A stretch of DNA of 64,000 nt from positions 3,162,001 through 3,226,000 of the forward strand of contig NZ_CP165628.1 in assembly GCF_041200025.1 (NCBI RefSeq), written 5' to 3'. Each line of letters opens with the position of its first letter. Position 1 is the stretch's first letter. This document shows, one piece after another, positions 24,531 through 33,676 of this stretch. Source of the stretch: Rouxiella sp. WC2420. GTDB taxonomy: Bacteria > Pseudomonadota > Gammaproteobacteria > Enterobacterales > Enterobacteriaceae. The notes below the pieces were generated by a model. It did no database searches, was not told the origin of the DNA, and saw only the letters and a list, made by a program, of their open reading frames with translations. A program made the position numbers and the translations under genes.

Positions 24531-25415
24531 TCAAGACTCCCCCAGCTCCCAAAGCTTGTGCCTGATTGATTGCTGTAAGGCCAGACCAACCTGCGACTGT
24601 GGCTGATCGCGGCGGCTCAGCAGGATCACCTCAAACGGCAAAGCATCCACCACTGGAACAATTTTTAGCTGATTGACATAGCGTTGGGCGGTGAAGGTAT
24701 CGACAACGCCGACGCCACCTCCGGCTAGCACCATATCGGCAATCACCGAGTAAGTTTTGATATGCAATGACGCGTGCGGGGTCAGCCCCTGTTCGCGCAA
24801 TACCCGATTAAGCACTTGCCCCAGCGGGTCTTGCTGTTGCAGCATCAGCAAATCATTTTCACTTAACCATTTCAGCGTTACCGGACCTTCAACCGGGCAA
24901 TCCAGCGGCAACAATGCCACCATGTTGGCCGAATAAAGCGTTTCTGAAACCAGCTCGGCTGAAGCCTGCTCGCCAAAGGCCAGCGCGAAATCCATTTTGT
25001 ACTGCATCAAATCCTGACTCAGGGTATTAAAGTGCCCGGTCACCAGTTCAACACTGCCCGCTGGCGTTTTGCGGTGAAAATCAACCAACACCGGCGCCAT
25101 CACGCTATGCCCCAGAGCGTGAGCGGACCCAATTCTGACGTGTTGACCCGCCCCCTGGCGCAACTGCTCGGCCAGGAATCCGATTGACTGAATGTGACTG
25201 AACAGCGCCTCTACCTCGGGCATTAACCTGCGCCCTTCCGGAGTAATGATCAGGCCCTGCGGAGTGCGGTCAAACAGGTTAAAACCAAGCTGCTGTTCGG
25301 CATGGTTGAGGACTCGGCTGACATTTGGCTGCGACACATTAAGCAGCCGGGCAGCACCGCTGACGCTGCCTGCCTGCAAAACCGCCTGAAACACTTCAAT
25401 ATGACGCAAACGCAT
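24531..25415 (-). CDS. LysR-family transcriptional regulator
   Basis: A 294-residue LTTR. The N-terminal winged helix reads MRLRHIEVFQAVLQAGSVSGAARLLNVSQPNVSRVL, followed by the linker helix. A periplasmic-binding-like effector domain starts near residue 90 (HVRIGSAHALGHSVMAPVL). It faces away from the gluconate dehydrogenase operon (convergent) and lies beyond the DUF4160/DUF2442 pair from the peptide operon on the same strand. It is a plausible regulator of the D-amino-acid peptide genes, but nothing in the sequence ties it to them. No divergently transcribed target gene is adjacent, which is unusual for LTTRs. Confidence 0.9.
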   Translation of the reverse strand: MRLRHIEVFQAVLQAGSVSGAARLLNVSQPNVSRVLNHAEQQLGFNLFDRTPQGLIITPEGRRLMPEVEALFSHIQSIGFLAEQLRQGAGQHVRIGSAHALGHSVMAPVLVDFHRKTPAGSVELVTGHFNTLSQDLMQYKMDFALAFGEQASAELVSETLYSANMVALLPLDCPVEGPVTLKWLSENDLLMLQQQDPLGQVLNRVLREQGLTPHASLHIKTYSVIADMVLAGGGVGVVDTFTAQRYVNQLKIVPVVDALPFEVILLSRRDQPQSQVGLALQQSIRHKLWELGES

Positions 25416-25517
25416 GCTGGTTTTCCCTTAGATGTCCCGTATCTGCAAAAAAAATAAAAGCAGGTAACGAAAGTACCAAAAAGCATCATGCCTTGCTTTA
25501 TTAAGTTAGGAGATTTT

Positions 25518-25790
25518 CTAATGGCGAGGTGAAAGACCAGCAACGCCCTTAATCCCCATCAGCAATCCTTCTGTGCTTAGGTCTTCATCAAGATCTGGCC
25601 AATGTATGCCTAATCCGGCTCCTGCCAATTCCCAATTATTTCGTTGCTCGGGAGTGCCTGCATAGAGGCGGGGATACCATGCGATGGGCACGGTAATTGT
25701 TCTGCCATCCATCAAATCCACCGACAGTCGGCTATCATCAATTCGCACATTCATTACGCGCAGGTCATTTTCCTTACATAAAATAAGCAT
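25518..25790 (-). CDS. DUF2442-family protein
   Basis: 90 residues from the ATG at 25790, which has an excellent AGGAGG seven bases upstream. A longer frame to 25871 lies inside the partner gene and is rejected. The sequence (VRIDDSRLSVDLMDGRTITVPIAWYPRL) is the DUF2442 core: a short beta sheet with the DGRxxxVPxxWxPRL motif. Genes of this family are usually paired, as here, with a DUF4160 gene; the reading frames overlap by 17 bp. Such pairs are scattered among bacteria in a toxin-antitoxin-like manner, but no activity is established to my knowledge. Confidence 0.8.
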   Translation of the reverse strand: MLILCKENDLRVMNVRIDDSRLSVDLMDGRTITVPIAWYPRLYAGTPEQRNNWELAGAGLGIHWPDLDEDLSTEGLLMGIKGVAGLSPRH

Positions 25791-26007
25791 CCCAAGCCTC
25801 CTGTAAAACGGTTCGATGATCTGAGACCATACGTTGAATTGTTCGCAGTTCATGTGAACGATATCCCACACTACTTGCTATGCTCAGATTATGTAACCAT
25901 ATTTTAGCCGTTGCGCAGCCCTTATCAATATGAATATGAGCTGGCTCGTTGGGCTCGTGGCTATAGAAATAGAAACGAAAACCGCCGATCCTTAAAATTG
26001 TTGGCAT
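25774..26007 (-). CDS. DUF4160-family protein
   Basis: 77 residues starting MPTILRIGGFRFYFYSHE at 26007. The family signature is clear: P-T-I-x-R-x-x-G-x-R-F-x-F-x-S-x-E, then EPAHIHIDKGCATAKIWL. The EPxHxH element looks like a small metal or nucleic-acid site. It is followed by the DUF2442 gene with a 17-bp overlap, so the two are co-translated. Function is unknown; a toxin-antitoxin-like role has been suggested by gene pairing only. Confidence 0.8.
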   Translation of the reverse strand: MPTILRIGGFRFYFYSHEPNEPAHIHIDKGCATAKIWLHNLSIASSVGYRSHELRTIQRMVSDHRTVLQEAWDAYFM

Positions 26008-26146
26008 TATTGACTTCCCTGCGTTGAACCCGGTACGTGAGCTATTTCGTAGCAAAAATGAGCAGCAAACAGAAATAATTAAGGACCGGTATTGGGAGCC
26101 AATTCTAATTCATCTTCAAAAATACCATTATCGCAAAGCGCTTAAA

Positions 26147-26971
26147 TCACTTCTGGGTAGTCGCCAGATAAGAGAACGTGCCGAGCAGGCTTATAATCGC
26201 CGCGATCTGCGGGCTGGAATAGCCTACGGTGATAGCATCAATACGCTCAACGCCAGGTATCATACAAAATAGATCGGCCAATACGGGTTTGGCGACCATC
26301 AGCTCAAGCCTGTAGGGACAACCAAAGCGACGTTCGACGCCTTTACCGGCATTTTTTACACTTTTAGCCGCCTGCTGACGAATTTTATCGCGGGCGAATT
26401 CAGGACTTATTGATTCGGCCGCATTGGCAGAAATCGCTCGCTTGACGCAAACGTAATCCGCTGCGGGATAATGGCGCATTACCCATTTTTCAAGCTGATC
26501 GTCTCCGGTGACCATCCACAGCGGGACATCAAGCTCGGCACCCAGCGCGGCATAGAGGTCGGTCTCACCCATTACGCTGCCATTAATTTTGATACGATAA
26601 AACGCCCGACCATTAATAGTATGCGCCAGCACGCCAAACTCACCGGCTGCGCTGTGAAAACCGACAAACATCAAGCCGTCATAGCCGCCCTGCTCCAGCC
26701 CTTCCAGCATCGATAGCCCACGCGGTTTTCCCTGCACCAGACGCGCACGCGAGTCAATATTGGCCGCGCGCAAGTTCTGCATCATCGCATGGCTATCGGC
26801 GACGACGACTTGGGTTGCGCCGCCCTCGAAAGCTCCTGCAATCGCCGCGTTAACTTCTTGCTCCATCAGCCCGCGAGCGGTTTCATATTCAACGTTACCC
26901 GGACTGCACTGCTCTGGACGCATCACTCCCGCGATACCTTCAATGTCGGCGGATATAAATACTTTCATCAA
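26147..26971 (-). CDS. M55-family D-aminopeptidase (DppA-like)
   Basis: The 274-residue cytoplasmic metallopeptidase starts MKVFISADIEGIAGV, where Asp and Glu are the first zinc ligands of the M55 family. VVADSHAMMQN and the GFHSAAGEFGVLAHT stretch supply the histidine ligands. The B. subtilis relative DppA (decameric, zinc) releases N-terminal D-Ala or Gly from short peptides, including peptidoglycan fragments. Here it is the last gene of an operon with a peptide importer, a P1 peptidase and D-glutamate enzymes, so hydrolysis of D-residue dipeptides is very plausible. It lies 13 bp after the P1 peptidase gene. Confidence 0.9.
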   Translation of the reverse strand: MMKVFISADIEGIAGVMRPEQCSPGNVEYETARGLMEQEVNAAIAGAFEGGATQVVVADSHAMMQNLRAANIDSRARLVQGKPRGLSMLEGLEQGGYDGLMFVGFHSAAGEFGVLAHTINGRAFYRIKINGSVMGETDLYAALGAELDVPLWMVTGDDQLEKWVMRHYPAADYVCVKRAISANAAESISPEFARDKIRQQAAKSVKNAGKGVERRFGCPYRLELMVAKPVLADLFCMIPGVERIDAITVGYSSPQIAAIISLLGTFSYLATTQK

Positions 26972-26984
26972 TTATCTCTTTAAA

Positions 26985-28040
26985 TTAACGGGTCGCCAGA
27001 CTGTCGAGTACGCCTGCCAGTCCTAAACGGAAATGTTTTTGGAAACCGATGACCGTTTCAGCGGCCAACATCGCATCAAGCACCGCCTGTTCGGTGGCAT
27101 CGGCGGCCATCGCCAGCAGCGGTTCAAGCTGTTCATCGGCTAAAAGCTCGCCCTCGCGGCAAGTGGAAAATGCCACCGCAATATCGCCCGACCCATGGCC
27201 CCAATAGCTGCCGAGTCGCCCCAGCCCTGCTCCGGCACGGCGCGCAATCCGCGTCAGCTGGCGACTATCAAGATAGCGATCGCAGGCCATGATAATAATG
27301 ATTGAACCGGCATCAACCTGCGGTGCCAGCTCCGGCAGTAGTTGCTCGATTTCAGCACCAATACGCACACCGTCCAGGGTCAACTCAGAAAGCACGCCAA
27401 AGTTGGCGAGTACCAACACGCCAATCTGCGTGTCTAGCTTTTCATCGTGGCGCGACGCTGTGCCAATCCCGCCTTTAAGACCAAAACAGCTCATTCCTCG
27501 TCCCGCGCCGACGCTGCCACGAGCAAAGTCAGTTGAGGCAGAATTTAATGCCGCCATGGCATTTTGTTCACTTAGCGCCATCGCCTGAATATCATTCAGA
27601 TAGGCGTCATTGCATTCTAAAACCAGTGGATTGATCGTCGCACTGCCACGCCCAATCTGCGGAAAATCAGCACAGCTCTGTCGCACCATGGCGTTAAACA
27701 GTGTGCCAACAGAAAACGTATTGCCCAGCAGGATTGGGGTTTGCAGCTCGCCCAGCTCCATCACCTGCGTCAGGCCGACAGGTTTGGCAAAACCGTTCAA
27801 CACCGCCGCGCCACAGGGTAAAGGATGGGTATAAAGATTGGCACCGGGCGGGACAATCGCCGTCACGCCAGTCTGAATCTCGCCCGCTGACATTGTGCTA
27901 TGACCTACCGTCACGCCCGCAATATCGCTGATGCTGTTGGTGGCACCGGTTGGGAAACGCGGGGTAAACAGTAGCCGCCTTTCACGCCAACGCTCCAGCA
28001 AGGCATCCACGCCCCGCAGGTTAAATACATCTAAAGACAT
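26985..28040 (-). CDS. P1-family peptidase (DmpA/BapA-type aminopeptidase)
   Basis: 351 residues from the ATG at 28040, with AAGGAT upstream; the frame extends to 28061 but without a ribosome site. P1 (DmpA) landmarks are visible: ISDIAGVTVGHSTM near the N-terminus, AVLNGFAKPVGLTQVMELG, and the Gly-rich autoprocessing area GSVGAGRGMSCFGLKGGIGTAS. DmpA-family enzymes are Ntn-like, self-cleaving aminopeptidases that accept N-terminal D-Ala or beta-amino acids. Together with the M55 enzyme it gives the operon two peptidases for non-standard residues. No signal peptide, so it acts after import. Confidence 0.88.
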   Translation of the reverse strand: MSLDVFNLRGVDALLERWRERRLLFTPRFPTGATNSISDIAGVTVGHSTMSAGEIQTGVTAIVPPGANLYTHPLPCGAAVLNGFAKPVGLTQVMELGELQTPILLGNTFSVGTLFNAMVRQSCADFPQIGRGSATINPLVLECNDAYLNDIQAMALSEQNAMAALNSASTDFARGSVGAGRGMSCFGLKGGIGTASRHDEKLDTQIGVLVLANFGVLSELTLDGVRIGAEIEQLLPELAPQVDAGSIIIIMACDRYLDSRQLTRIARRAGAGLGRLGSYWGHGSGDIAVAFSTCREGELLADEQLEPLLAMAADATEQAVLDAMLAAETVIGFQKHFRLGLAGVLDSLATR

Positions 28041-28131
28041 CGTTGTATCCTTACGAATCAATCAACTACGTCATTGACTCTGCCGCAAAACGTCAAGCGA
28101 TCGCTATTGCAAGGTTAATGACGGCGGTGAT

Positions 28132-29046
28132 TTACTTCTTCAATTTAGGGTCCAGAGTGTCGCGTAAAGCGTCACCCAAAAGATTAAATGCCAGCACGGT
28201 GAGGAAAATTGCCAGCCCCGGGAACACCGAGACGTTCCATTTTCCAGCCATCATCATGTTGCGGCTCATTGCCAAAATATTGCCCCACTCAGGCACGTCT
28301 GGCTCCGGGCCGAGGCCGATGAAACTCAGGCTGGCTGCGGTTAAAATACTGGTGCCGATACGCATGGTGAAATAGACAATCACGTTCGACAGTGTGCCCG
28401 GCAAAATATGGCGCAAAATGACGACTCTGTCCGGCGCGCCCACGCAGCGCACCGCCTCGACATAGGCACTTTGCTTAATAGACAGGGTTGAAGCGCGCAC
28501 GATGCGGGCAAAAACCGGCACGCTGAATACCGCCACTGCGATAATCACATTGTTTAAACCCGGGCCGAGGATGGCAACCACCGCAATCGCCAGCATTACG
28601 CCGGGGAAAGCAAACAGCACGTCTGAGCCGCGCATGATCAGCATATCGAGCCATTTGCCGTAATAACCCGCAAGCAGGCCGAGAATAACCCCCGCCACCA
28701 TGCCCAGGGTTACCGATAGCAGGCCGACATAAAGTGAAATACGCGCACCGTAAATAATACGACTCAGCACGTCGCGCCCGAGGTCATCGGTGCCAAACCA
28801 GTGCGCGGCAGAAGGCCCGGCGCCTAACGCCATCCAGTCTGGCACCTGCGGATCGTACGGCGCTATCCACGGGGCAAAAATGGCCACCAGCACCAGTAAC
28901 AGAATAAAAATCGAAGAGACAATCGCCATCGGATGACGAATAAAACTCTGGAAAAAATCTAGCCACGGCGAGCGGATGTCATCTTTCGAACTGATCGCCA
29001 CCTCGGCAGGATCCAACGGCGGCAGGGTATTTGCAGGCTGAACCAT
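28132..29046 (-). CDS. Peptide ABC transporter permease (DppC/GsiD type)
   Basis: The 304-residue permease has a cytosolic N-tail, a first TM segment (IFILLLVLVAIFAPWIAPYDP), the FGTDDLGRDVLSRIIYGARISL motif and the EAA loop SAYVEAVRCVGAPDRVVILRHILPG. It ends with GDALRDTLDPK. TTAGGAG precedes the ATG. It pairs with the DppB-type gene 8 bp upstream. The substrate is probably a di- or tripeptide containing D-residues, judged by the operon enzymes. Confidence 0.92.
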   Translation of the reverse strand: MVQPANTLPPLDPAEVAISSKDDIRSPWLDFFQSFIRHPMAIVSSIFILLLVLVAIFAPWIAPYDPQVPDWMALGAGPSAAHWFGTDDLGRDVLSRIIYGARISLYVGLLSVTLGMVAGVILGLLAGYYGKWLDMLIMRGSDVLFAFPGVMLAIAVVAILGPGLNNVIIAVAVFSVPVFARIVRASTLSIKQSAYVEAVRCVGAPDRVVILRHILPGTLSNVIVYFTMRIGTSILTAASLSFIGLGPEPDVPEWGNILAMSRNMMMAGKWNVSVFPGLAIFLTVLAFNLLGDALRDTLDPKLKK

Positions 29047-29054
29047 AGATGCTC

Positions 29055-29975
29055 CTAACTCAGTCGAATCGACGGATTAACCACGGCATAAAGCAGGTCA
29101 ACCAGCGTATTAATCACAATAAACTCGAATACAAACAGCATCACCAATGCCTGAATGACCGGCTGGTCCTGCGTTTGAATCGACTGAATAAGCAACCAAC
29201 CCAGACCGGGCCAACTGAATACTGCCTCGACAATAATCGAGCCGCCGAGCAGGAACCCAAACTGTAAACCCAGCATGGTGATCACCGGGATCAGCGCATT
29301 GCGCATGATGTGCTTCCAGGTCACCAACCGCGCGCGCAGGCCTTTGGCATTGGCGGTGCGTACATAGTCTTCCTGCGCAACATCAAGAAATGCCGAACGG
29401 GTAAAACGAGCCATCACTGCCGCCACCGACGATCCCAGAGTGATTGCCGGCAAAATAATATCGCTGGGTTTGTTGAAGCCGCTGACCGAGAAAATGCCAA
29501 ACGGCATGGCGACAAACTGAATCAGCAGCAGCCCCAACCAAAACGGCGGCATCGAAATCCCGCCGATTGCAAAACTCATTAGTGTCCAGTCCTGCCATTT
29601 ACCGCGTTTCAAGGCCGACCAGACACCAATCACCAACCCCAACACCACTGACCAGGCAAATCCGGCCATTGCCAGATACAGCGTTGGCATAAAACCCGCT
29701 TCAATAACGCTTAACACCGGCTGGCGAGTGCGATAGGTAGTACCCAGATCGCCGTGAAACACTCCGCTTATCCAGTGCCAATACTGCGCCGGGAGAGGAT
29801 CGTTTAAACCAAGCAGTTGCCGCGCTGACTCTACCTGCCCCAATGTCGCATCCTGCCCCGCATAGATACGCGCAGGGTCACCCGGCAGCAGCTTGATAAA
29901 ACCAAATATCAGTAATGACACCACCAGCAGAACCGGGATCATTTCCAGTATTCGGCGGATAAAATATGTCAGCAT
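29055..29975 (-). CDS. Peptide ABC transporter permease (DppB/GsiC type)
   Basis: The start is placed at the ATG at 29975 (MLTYFIRRILEMIPVLL), which gives the usual 306 residues. A frame extends to 30098 but would add an unrelated polar leader. Features are LIFGFIKLLPGDPARIYAG with the LPGDP motif, six hydrophobic segments, and the EAA loop YVRTANAKGLRARLVTWKHIMRNA. It is separated from the binding-protein gene by 150 bp containing a GC-rich stem at about 30035-30065, unusual inside a transporter operon. This may set the ratio of binding protein to membrane subunits. Confidence 0.91.
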   Translation of the reverse strand: MLTYFIRRILEMIPVLLVVSLLIFGFIKLLPGDPARIYAGQDATLGQVESARQLLGLNDPLPAQYWHWISGVFHGDLGTTYRTRQPVLSVIEAGFMPTLYLAMAGFAWSVVLGLVIGVWSALKRGKWQDWTLMSFAIGGISMPPFWLGLLLIQFVAMPFGIFSVSGFNKPSDIILPAITLGSSVAAVMARFTRSAFLDVAQEDYVRTANAKGLRARLVTWKHIMRNALIPVITMLGLQFGFLLGGSIIVEAVFSWPGLGWLLIQSIQTQDQPVIQALVMLFVFEFIVINTLVDLLYAVVNPSIRLS

Positions 29976-30125
29976 AAAATCCCATTCCCCGATTACAAAT
30001 CTACGTCCAACCGCCTGCAATCCAGACAATCTATAAGCGCGTTTAAGGGAAAGCTCCTTCGGGTGCGCCAGCCCCGTGTATCTCGACTCAGTTGGCAACC
30101 TGCCTGTAAACTTCGCTAATAAAAC

Positions 30126-31670
30126 TTATTTAAACTGTGCCTGATTAAACAACAGCGTGCCGTCAGCCAGCATAAACACGCCTGACAGGTCTTTGGTTTT
30201 ACCGACCAGGTTGTCCGGAGAACCCAGGAAGGCGACCGGCGCGTCAGCCCACAGCAGTTTCTGCGCATCATCGTAAGAGGCTTTGCGCTTAGTCATATCC
30301 GCTGTTTGCAGCGCAGCAGTTATGTCCGCGTCTACCGCTTTGTTACTGTAGTAAGAAACGTTGTAGCCTTTAGGAATAAAGGATTCGGTGGCAAACAGCG
30401 GACGCAGCGCCCAGTCAGCATCACCGGTCGAGGTTGACCACGAACCGTAATACATCTGCACCTTGGCATCGGCCGGATTCGGCGTGCTCCACAGACGCTG
30501 GTTGATACTGCCCGCATCCATGGGTACAAACTTCACGCGCACGCCAATCAGCCCCAACTGCTGCTTGATGAACTGGCCGGTGCGAATGCGGTCGGTTTTG
30601 TTCGAACTCCACATCTCAACGTCAAAGCCGTTCGGATAACCCGCTTCCTTCAGCAGTTCCTTCGCTTTGGCGATGTTGTAGCTGTAATCCGGTGTAGTCT
30701 GTTTCTGATAGAACTGGACGTGGCTCGGCAATGGCGAGGTCGATGTCTCACCCATACCGGCAAAACCGACTCTCAGCCACAGATTACGGTCAATCGCATA
30801 GTTGATCGCCTGGCGAACGCGTGCATCCTTGAATTCTTTCATCTGCGTATTGAACGCGATGTAATAAAGGTAGATGCCCGGGTCGCGCTGAATATCCAGT
30901 TTCGGATCGTTTTTCACCGTATCAACCAGATCTGACGGCAATGGATACACCGCCTGCACCGCGCCAGACTTGAGCTTGGCAACCTGAGTCGAATCTTCTG
31001 GCGTTGGATAGAACGTTACAGAGTCAACTTTTGGCCAACCCTTCTGCCAGTAGTTATCGTATTTAACCAGCTTGACGTCTTTACCCTGCTGCCACTCAAC
31101 GAATTTAAACGGACCTGTGCCCACTGGATGCACGCTGAGATCTGCTTCGTTTGGATAAGCTTTAAGTGATGCCGGGCTATGCATCACCGCAGAAGGGTGC
31201 GCCAGAGTGTTAATCATTGCGCCGAAAGGTTTGTTAAGCGTGATTTTCACCTGGTAAGGCGAGGTCACCTCAACGGTTTTAATCATACTAAACAATCCGT
31301 TACGCTTAAGGTGATTCGCTGGATTAGCCAGACGATCGAGGTTAACTTTCACCGCCTCGGCATTGAACGGCGTGCCATCCTGGAAAGTGATGCCCTGACG
31401 CAGATTAATGGTGAACACCGTCGCCGTGTCATTGCTGGTGTAGTCAGTCGCCAACACAGGGATAATCTTCATCTGGTTATCAAATTCAAACAGACGCTGG
31501 AAAATACCCGTTTGCACCGAATAGCTCAGCGTGTCGGTAGTGTCGTGCGGGTCAAAACCCGTGACATCCGCATACATCGAGATACTCAGATCTTTGGCCA
31601 GCGCCGAAGTGGTAAAGCACAGTGCCAGGCTGGCAGCTAATAGTGTCTTGCGGTTTAACATCGAATGCAT
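30126..31670 (-). CDS. Peptide ABC transporter substrate-binding protein (GsiB/DppA-like, SBP_bac_5)
   Basis: 514 residues from the ATG at 31670, preceded by AGGAGAAGTTC. The signal peptide is MLNRKTLLAASLALCFTTSALA after MHS. The mature part has DVTGFDPHDTTDTLSYSVQT, the FQDGTPFNAEAVKVNLDRL motif and VRQAINYAIDRNLWL. Relatives bind dipeptides, glutathione or murein peptides. It is the only binding protein of the operon and should set its specificity. The gene starts 60 bp after the double-ATPase stop. Confidence 0.92.
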   Translation of the reverse strand: MHSMLNRKTLLAASLALCFTTSALAKDLSISMYADVTGFDPHDTTDTLSYSVQTGIFQRLFEFDNQMKIIPVLATDYTSNDTATVFTINLRQGITFQDGTPFNAEAVKVNLDRLANPANHLKRNGLFSMIKTVEVTSPYQVKITLNKPFGAMINTLAHPSAVMHSPASLKAYPNEADLSVHPVGTGPFKFVEWQQGKDVKLVKYDNYWQKGWPKVDSVTFYPTPEDSTQVAKLKSGAVQAVYPLPSDLVDTVKNDPKLDIQRDPGIYLYYIAFNTQMKEFKDARVRQAINYAIDRNLWLRVGFAGMGETSTSPLPSHVQFYQKQTTPDYSYNIAKAKELLKEAGYPNGFDVEMWSSNKTDRIRTGQFIKQQLGLIGVRVKFVPMDAGSINQRLWSTPNPADAKVQMYYGSWSTSTGDADWALRPLFATESFIPKGYNVSYYSNKAVDADITAALQTADMTKRKASYDDAQKLLWADAPVAFLGSPDNLVGKTKDLSGVFMLADGTLLFNQAQFK

Positions 31671-31730
31671 GAACTTCTCCTGTGAGTATCCCGAAACGTG
31701 CAAAATGAACTGAATAATTAGACCGTTCGT

Positions 31731-33650
31731 TTAAAAACGAAGAGCATCTTCTGCTACCCAATGGTGTAGAGACACCTGACGGTATTTCACTTTTTCTACT
31801 TGTAAACCGGCCGGATGAACTGGCGACTTCACTTCGGCGTCATCAAAACTGCGGGCCGTCCTTTTGGTGGGATCGGCAATTGGCACAGACTTGAGCAAAC
31901 GTTGGGTGTAAGGATGTTGCGGATTGCTAAAAATGGCGTCGCGTGGGCCAATTTCGACAATTTGCCCGAGATACATCACCGCGACGCGATTGGCGATACG
32001 TTCCACCACCGCCATATCATGAGAAATAAATAGCCAGGCAACTCCGGTGTCGCGCTGTAAATCCATCATCAGATTCACTACCTGCGCCTGAATCGAAACG
32101 TCCAGCGCCGAAACGGCTTCGTCGGCAATAATGACCTGCGGTTGCAATGCCATTGCGCGAGCAATCGCGATTCGCTGGCGCTGACCGCCGGAAAACTCGT
32201 GTGGATAACGACGGGCAACAGACGGGTCTAAACCTACGCTTTTCAACAGCTTGTTAACCGTTGGCGTGGCGTCTTTCAGCGAACGCGCCATCCCGTGGAT
32301 CAATAATGGCTCGGCAATCGAAAAACCCACCGTCAGACGCGGATTTAACGAAGCATAGGGGTCTTGAAAGACCATCTGAATCTGACGCCGCACTGCCTGA
32401 AAAGGCTTGTCGCGCAGCAGAGTGATCTCTTTGCCCTCGAGATGAATACTTTCCGACTCACTGCCGACAAGACGCAAAATCGCACGTCCGGTGGTCGATT
32501 TCCCGCAGCCGCTTTCCCCTACCAGCGCCAGCGTTTCACCAGGCCAGATAGAGAAATCAATTTGTTCAACGGCGTGCACTTCCTGAGTAACGCAGGATAA
32601 AATCCCTGAACGGATTGGATAACACACCCGCAGGCCGCGAACGTCGAGTAATGGCGCAGCGTTGTAATCCGCAGTTTTTTGATCGCCGGAAGCCGCCGGT
32701 TCGGTAATTTGCGCCAACGGGGTCCCTTCTTTCTGGATCAGCGGAAAACGACGAGGCCATTCCAATCCCTGCATGTCACCGAGTTTTGGAACGGCTGCCA
32801 GCAGCGCGCGAGTATATGGATGACGTGCGTGAGCAAAAACTTGCTCCACACTGCCCTCCTCCACCACCTCACCGTGATACATCACCACCACGCGGTCGGC
32901 GATTTCCGCGACAACCCCCATGTCATGGGTGATAAACAGCACCGCCATATCCGAGCCGCGTTGCAGGTCACGCAGGATTTGTAAAATACGCGCCTGCACG
33001 GTGACATCCAGCGCGGTGGTTGGCTCATCGGCAATCAGCAACGCCGGATCGCAGGCCAGCGCCTGGGCGATCATCACCCTTTGGCGCATGCCGCCGGAAA
33101 GTTCGTGGGGATAACACTTGAGGATGCGTTCAACATCCGGGATACGCACCTGCTTCAATAGCTGGCGCGCCTTGTTCAATGCAGCGGATTTATTGCTGAT
33201 GCCGTGGTCGATCAAGCCTTCGGTAAGCTGATCGCCCACCCGTAATACCGGGTTCAGCGAGGTCATCGGTTCCTGGAAAATCATCGACATTTCCTGACCG
33301 CGCAATTTGCGACGTGCATCGGGGCCCATCTTGACCAGCGAATGTTTCACACCGCCGCGGTTGGTAAATTCAATGCTGCCGCCGTCAATGCGCGCCGAAT
33401 CGGCCAGTAAACCCATGATGCTTAGCGAAGTTACCGATTTTCCGGAGCCACTTTCGCCGACTACCGCGACCACCTCACCTTTATTAATAGAAAAAGAGAC
33501 GCCTTTGAGTGCCTGAGTCTTTCCCTGTCGGCCAGCAAAACTCACCGACAAATTCTTTACCTGAAGAATGGGCCTGTTGCGGCTTTCCGACAGCGACGGG
33601 TCAGCAGACTCGGTTGAGGGCGCCTTACTAACGGGCATTTCAGTCATCAA
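31731..33650 (-). CDS. Fused double ATP-binding protein of peptide importer (GsiA-type)
   Basis: 639 residues with two complete ABC domains. The first spans about 28-270 (GESGSGKS, LSGGMRQR, LLIADEPTTALD). The second spans about 345-590 (GESGCGKST, FSGGQRQR, VIIADEAVSALD). This DppD-DppF fusion is the arrangement of GsiA, the glutathione importer ATPase. It serves the two permeases and the binding protein downstream. In the second Walker B the usual DEP is DEA, a common variant. The Fe-S-type cysteine cluster of Opp ATPases is missing in both halves. Confidence 0.93.
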   Translation of the reverse strand: MMTEMPVSKAPSTESADPSLSESRNRPILQVKNLSVSFAGRQGKTQALKGVSFSINKGEVVAVVGESGSGKSVTSLSIMGLLADSARIDGGSIEFTNRGGVKHSLVKMGPDARRKLRGQEMSMIFQEPMTSLNPVLRVGDQLTEGLIDHGISNKSAALNKARQLLKQVRIPDVERILKCYPHELSGGMRQRVMIAQALACDPALLIADEPTTALDVTVQARILQILRDLQRGSDMAVLFITHDMGVVAEIADRVVVMYHGEVVEEGSVEQVFAHARHPYTRALLAAVPKLGDMQGLEWPRRFPLIQKEGTPLAQITEPAASGDQKTADYNAAPLLDVRGLRVCYPIRSGILSCVTQEVHAVEQIDFSIWPGETLALVGESGCGKSTTGRAILRLVGSESESIHLEGKEITLLRDKPFQAVRRQIQMVFQDPYASLNPRLTVGFSIAEPLLIHGMARSLKDATPTVNKLLKSVGLDPSVARRYPHEFSGGQRQRIAIARAMALQPQVIIADEAVSALDVSIQAQVVNLMMDLQRDTGVAWLFISHDMAVVERIANRVAVMYLGQIVEIGPRDAIFSNPQHPYTQRLLKSVPIADPTKRTARSFDDAEVKSPVHPAGLQVEKVKYRQVSLHHWVAEDALRF

Positions 33651-33676
33651 AAGCGTGCTCCTTGTTTTAAAAAAGA

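Noticed and set aside
26024-26272. 82-codon + strand frame between the DUF4160 gene and the M55 peptidase gene
   Set aside because: Overlaps the 3' end of the peptidase, lacks a ribosome site and shows no recognisable sequence.
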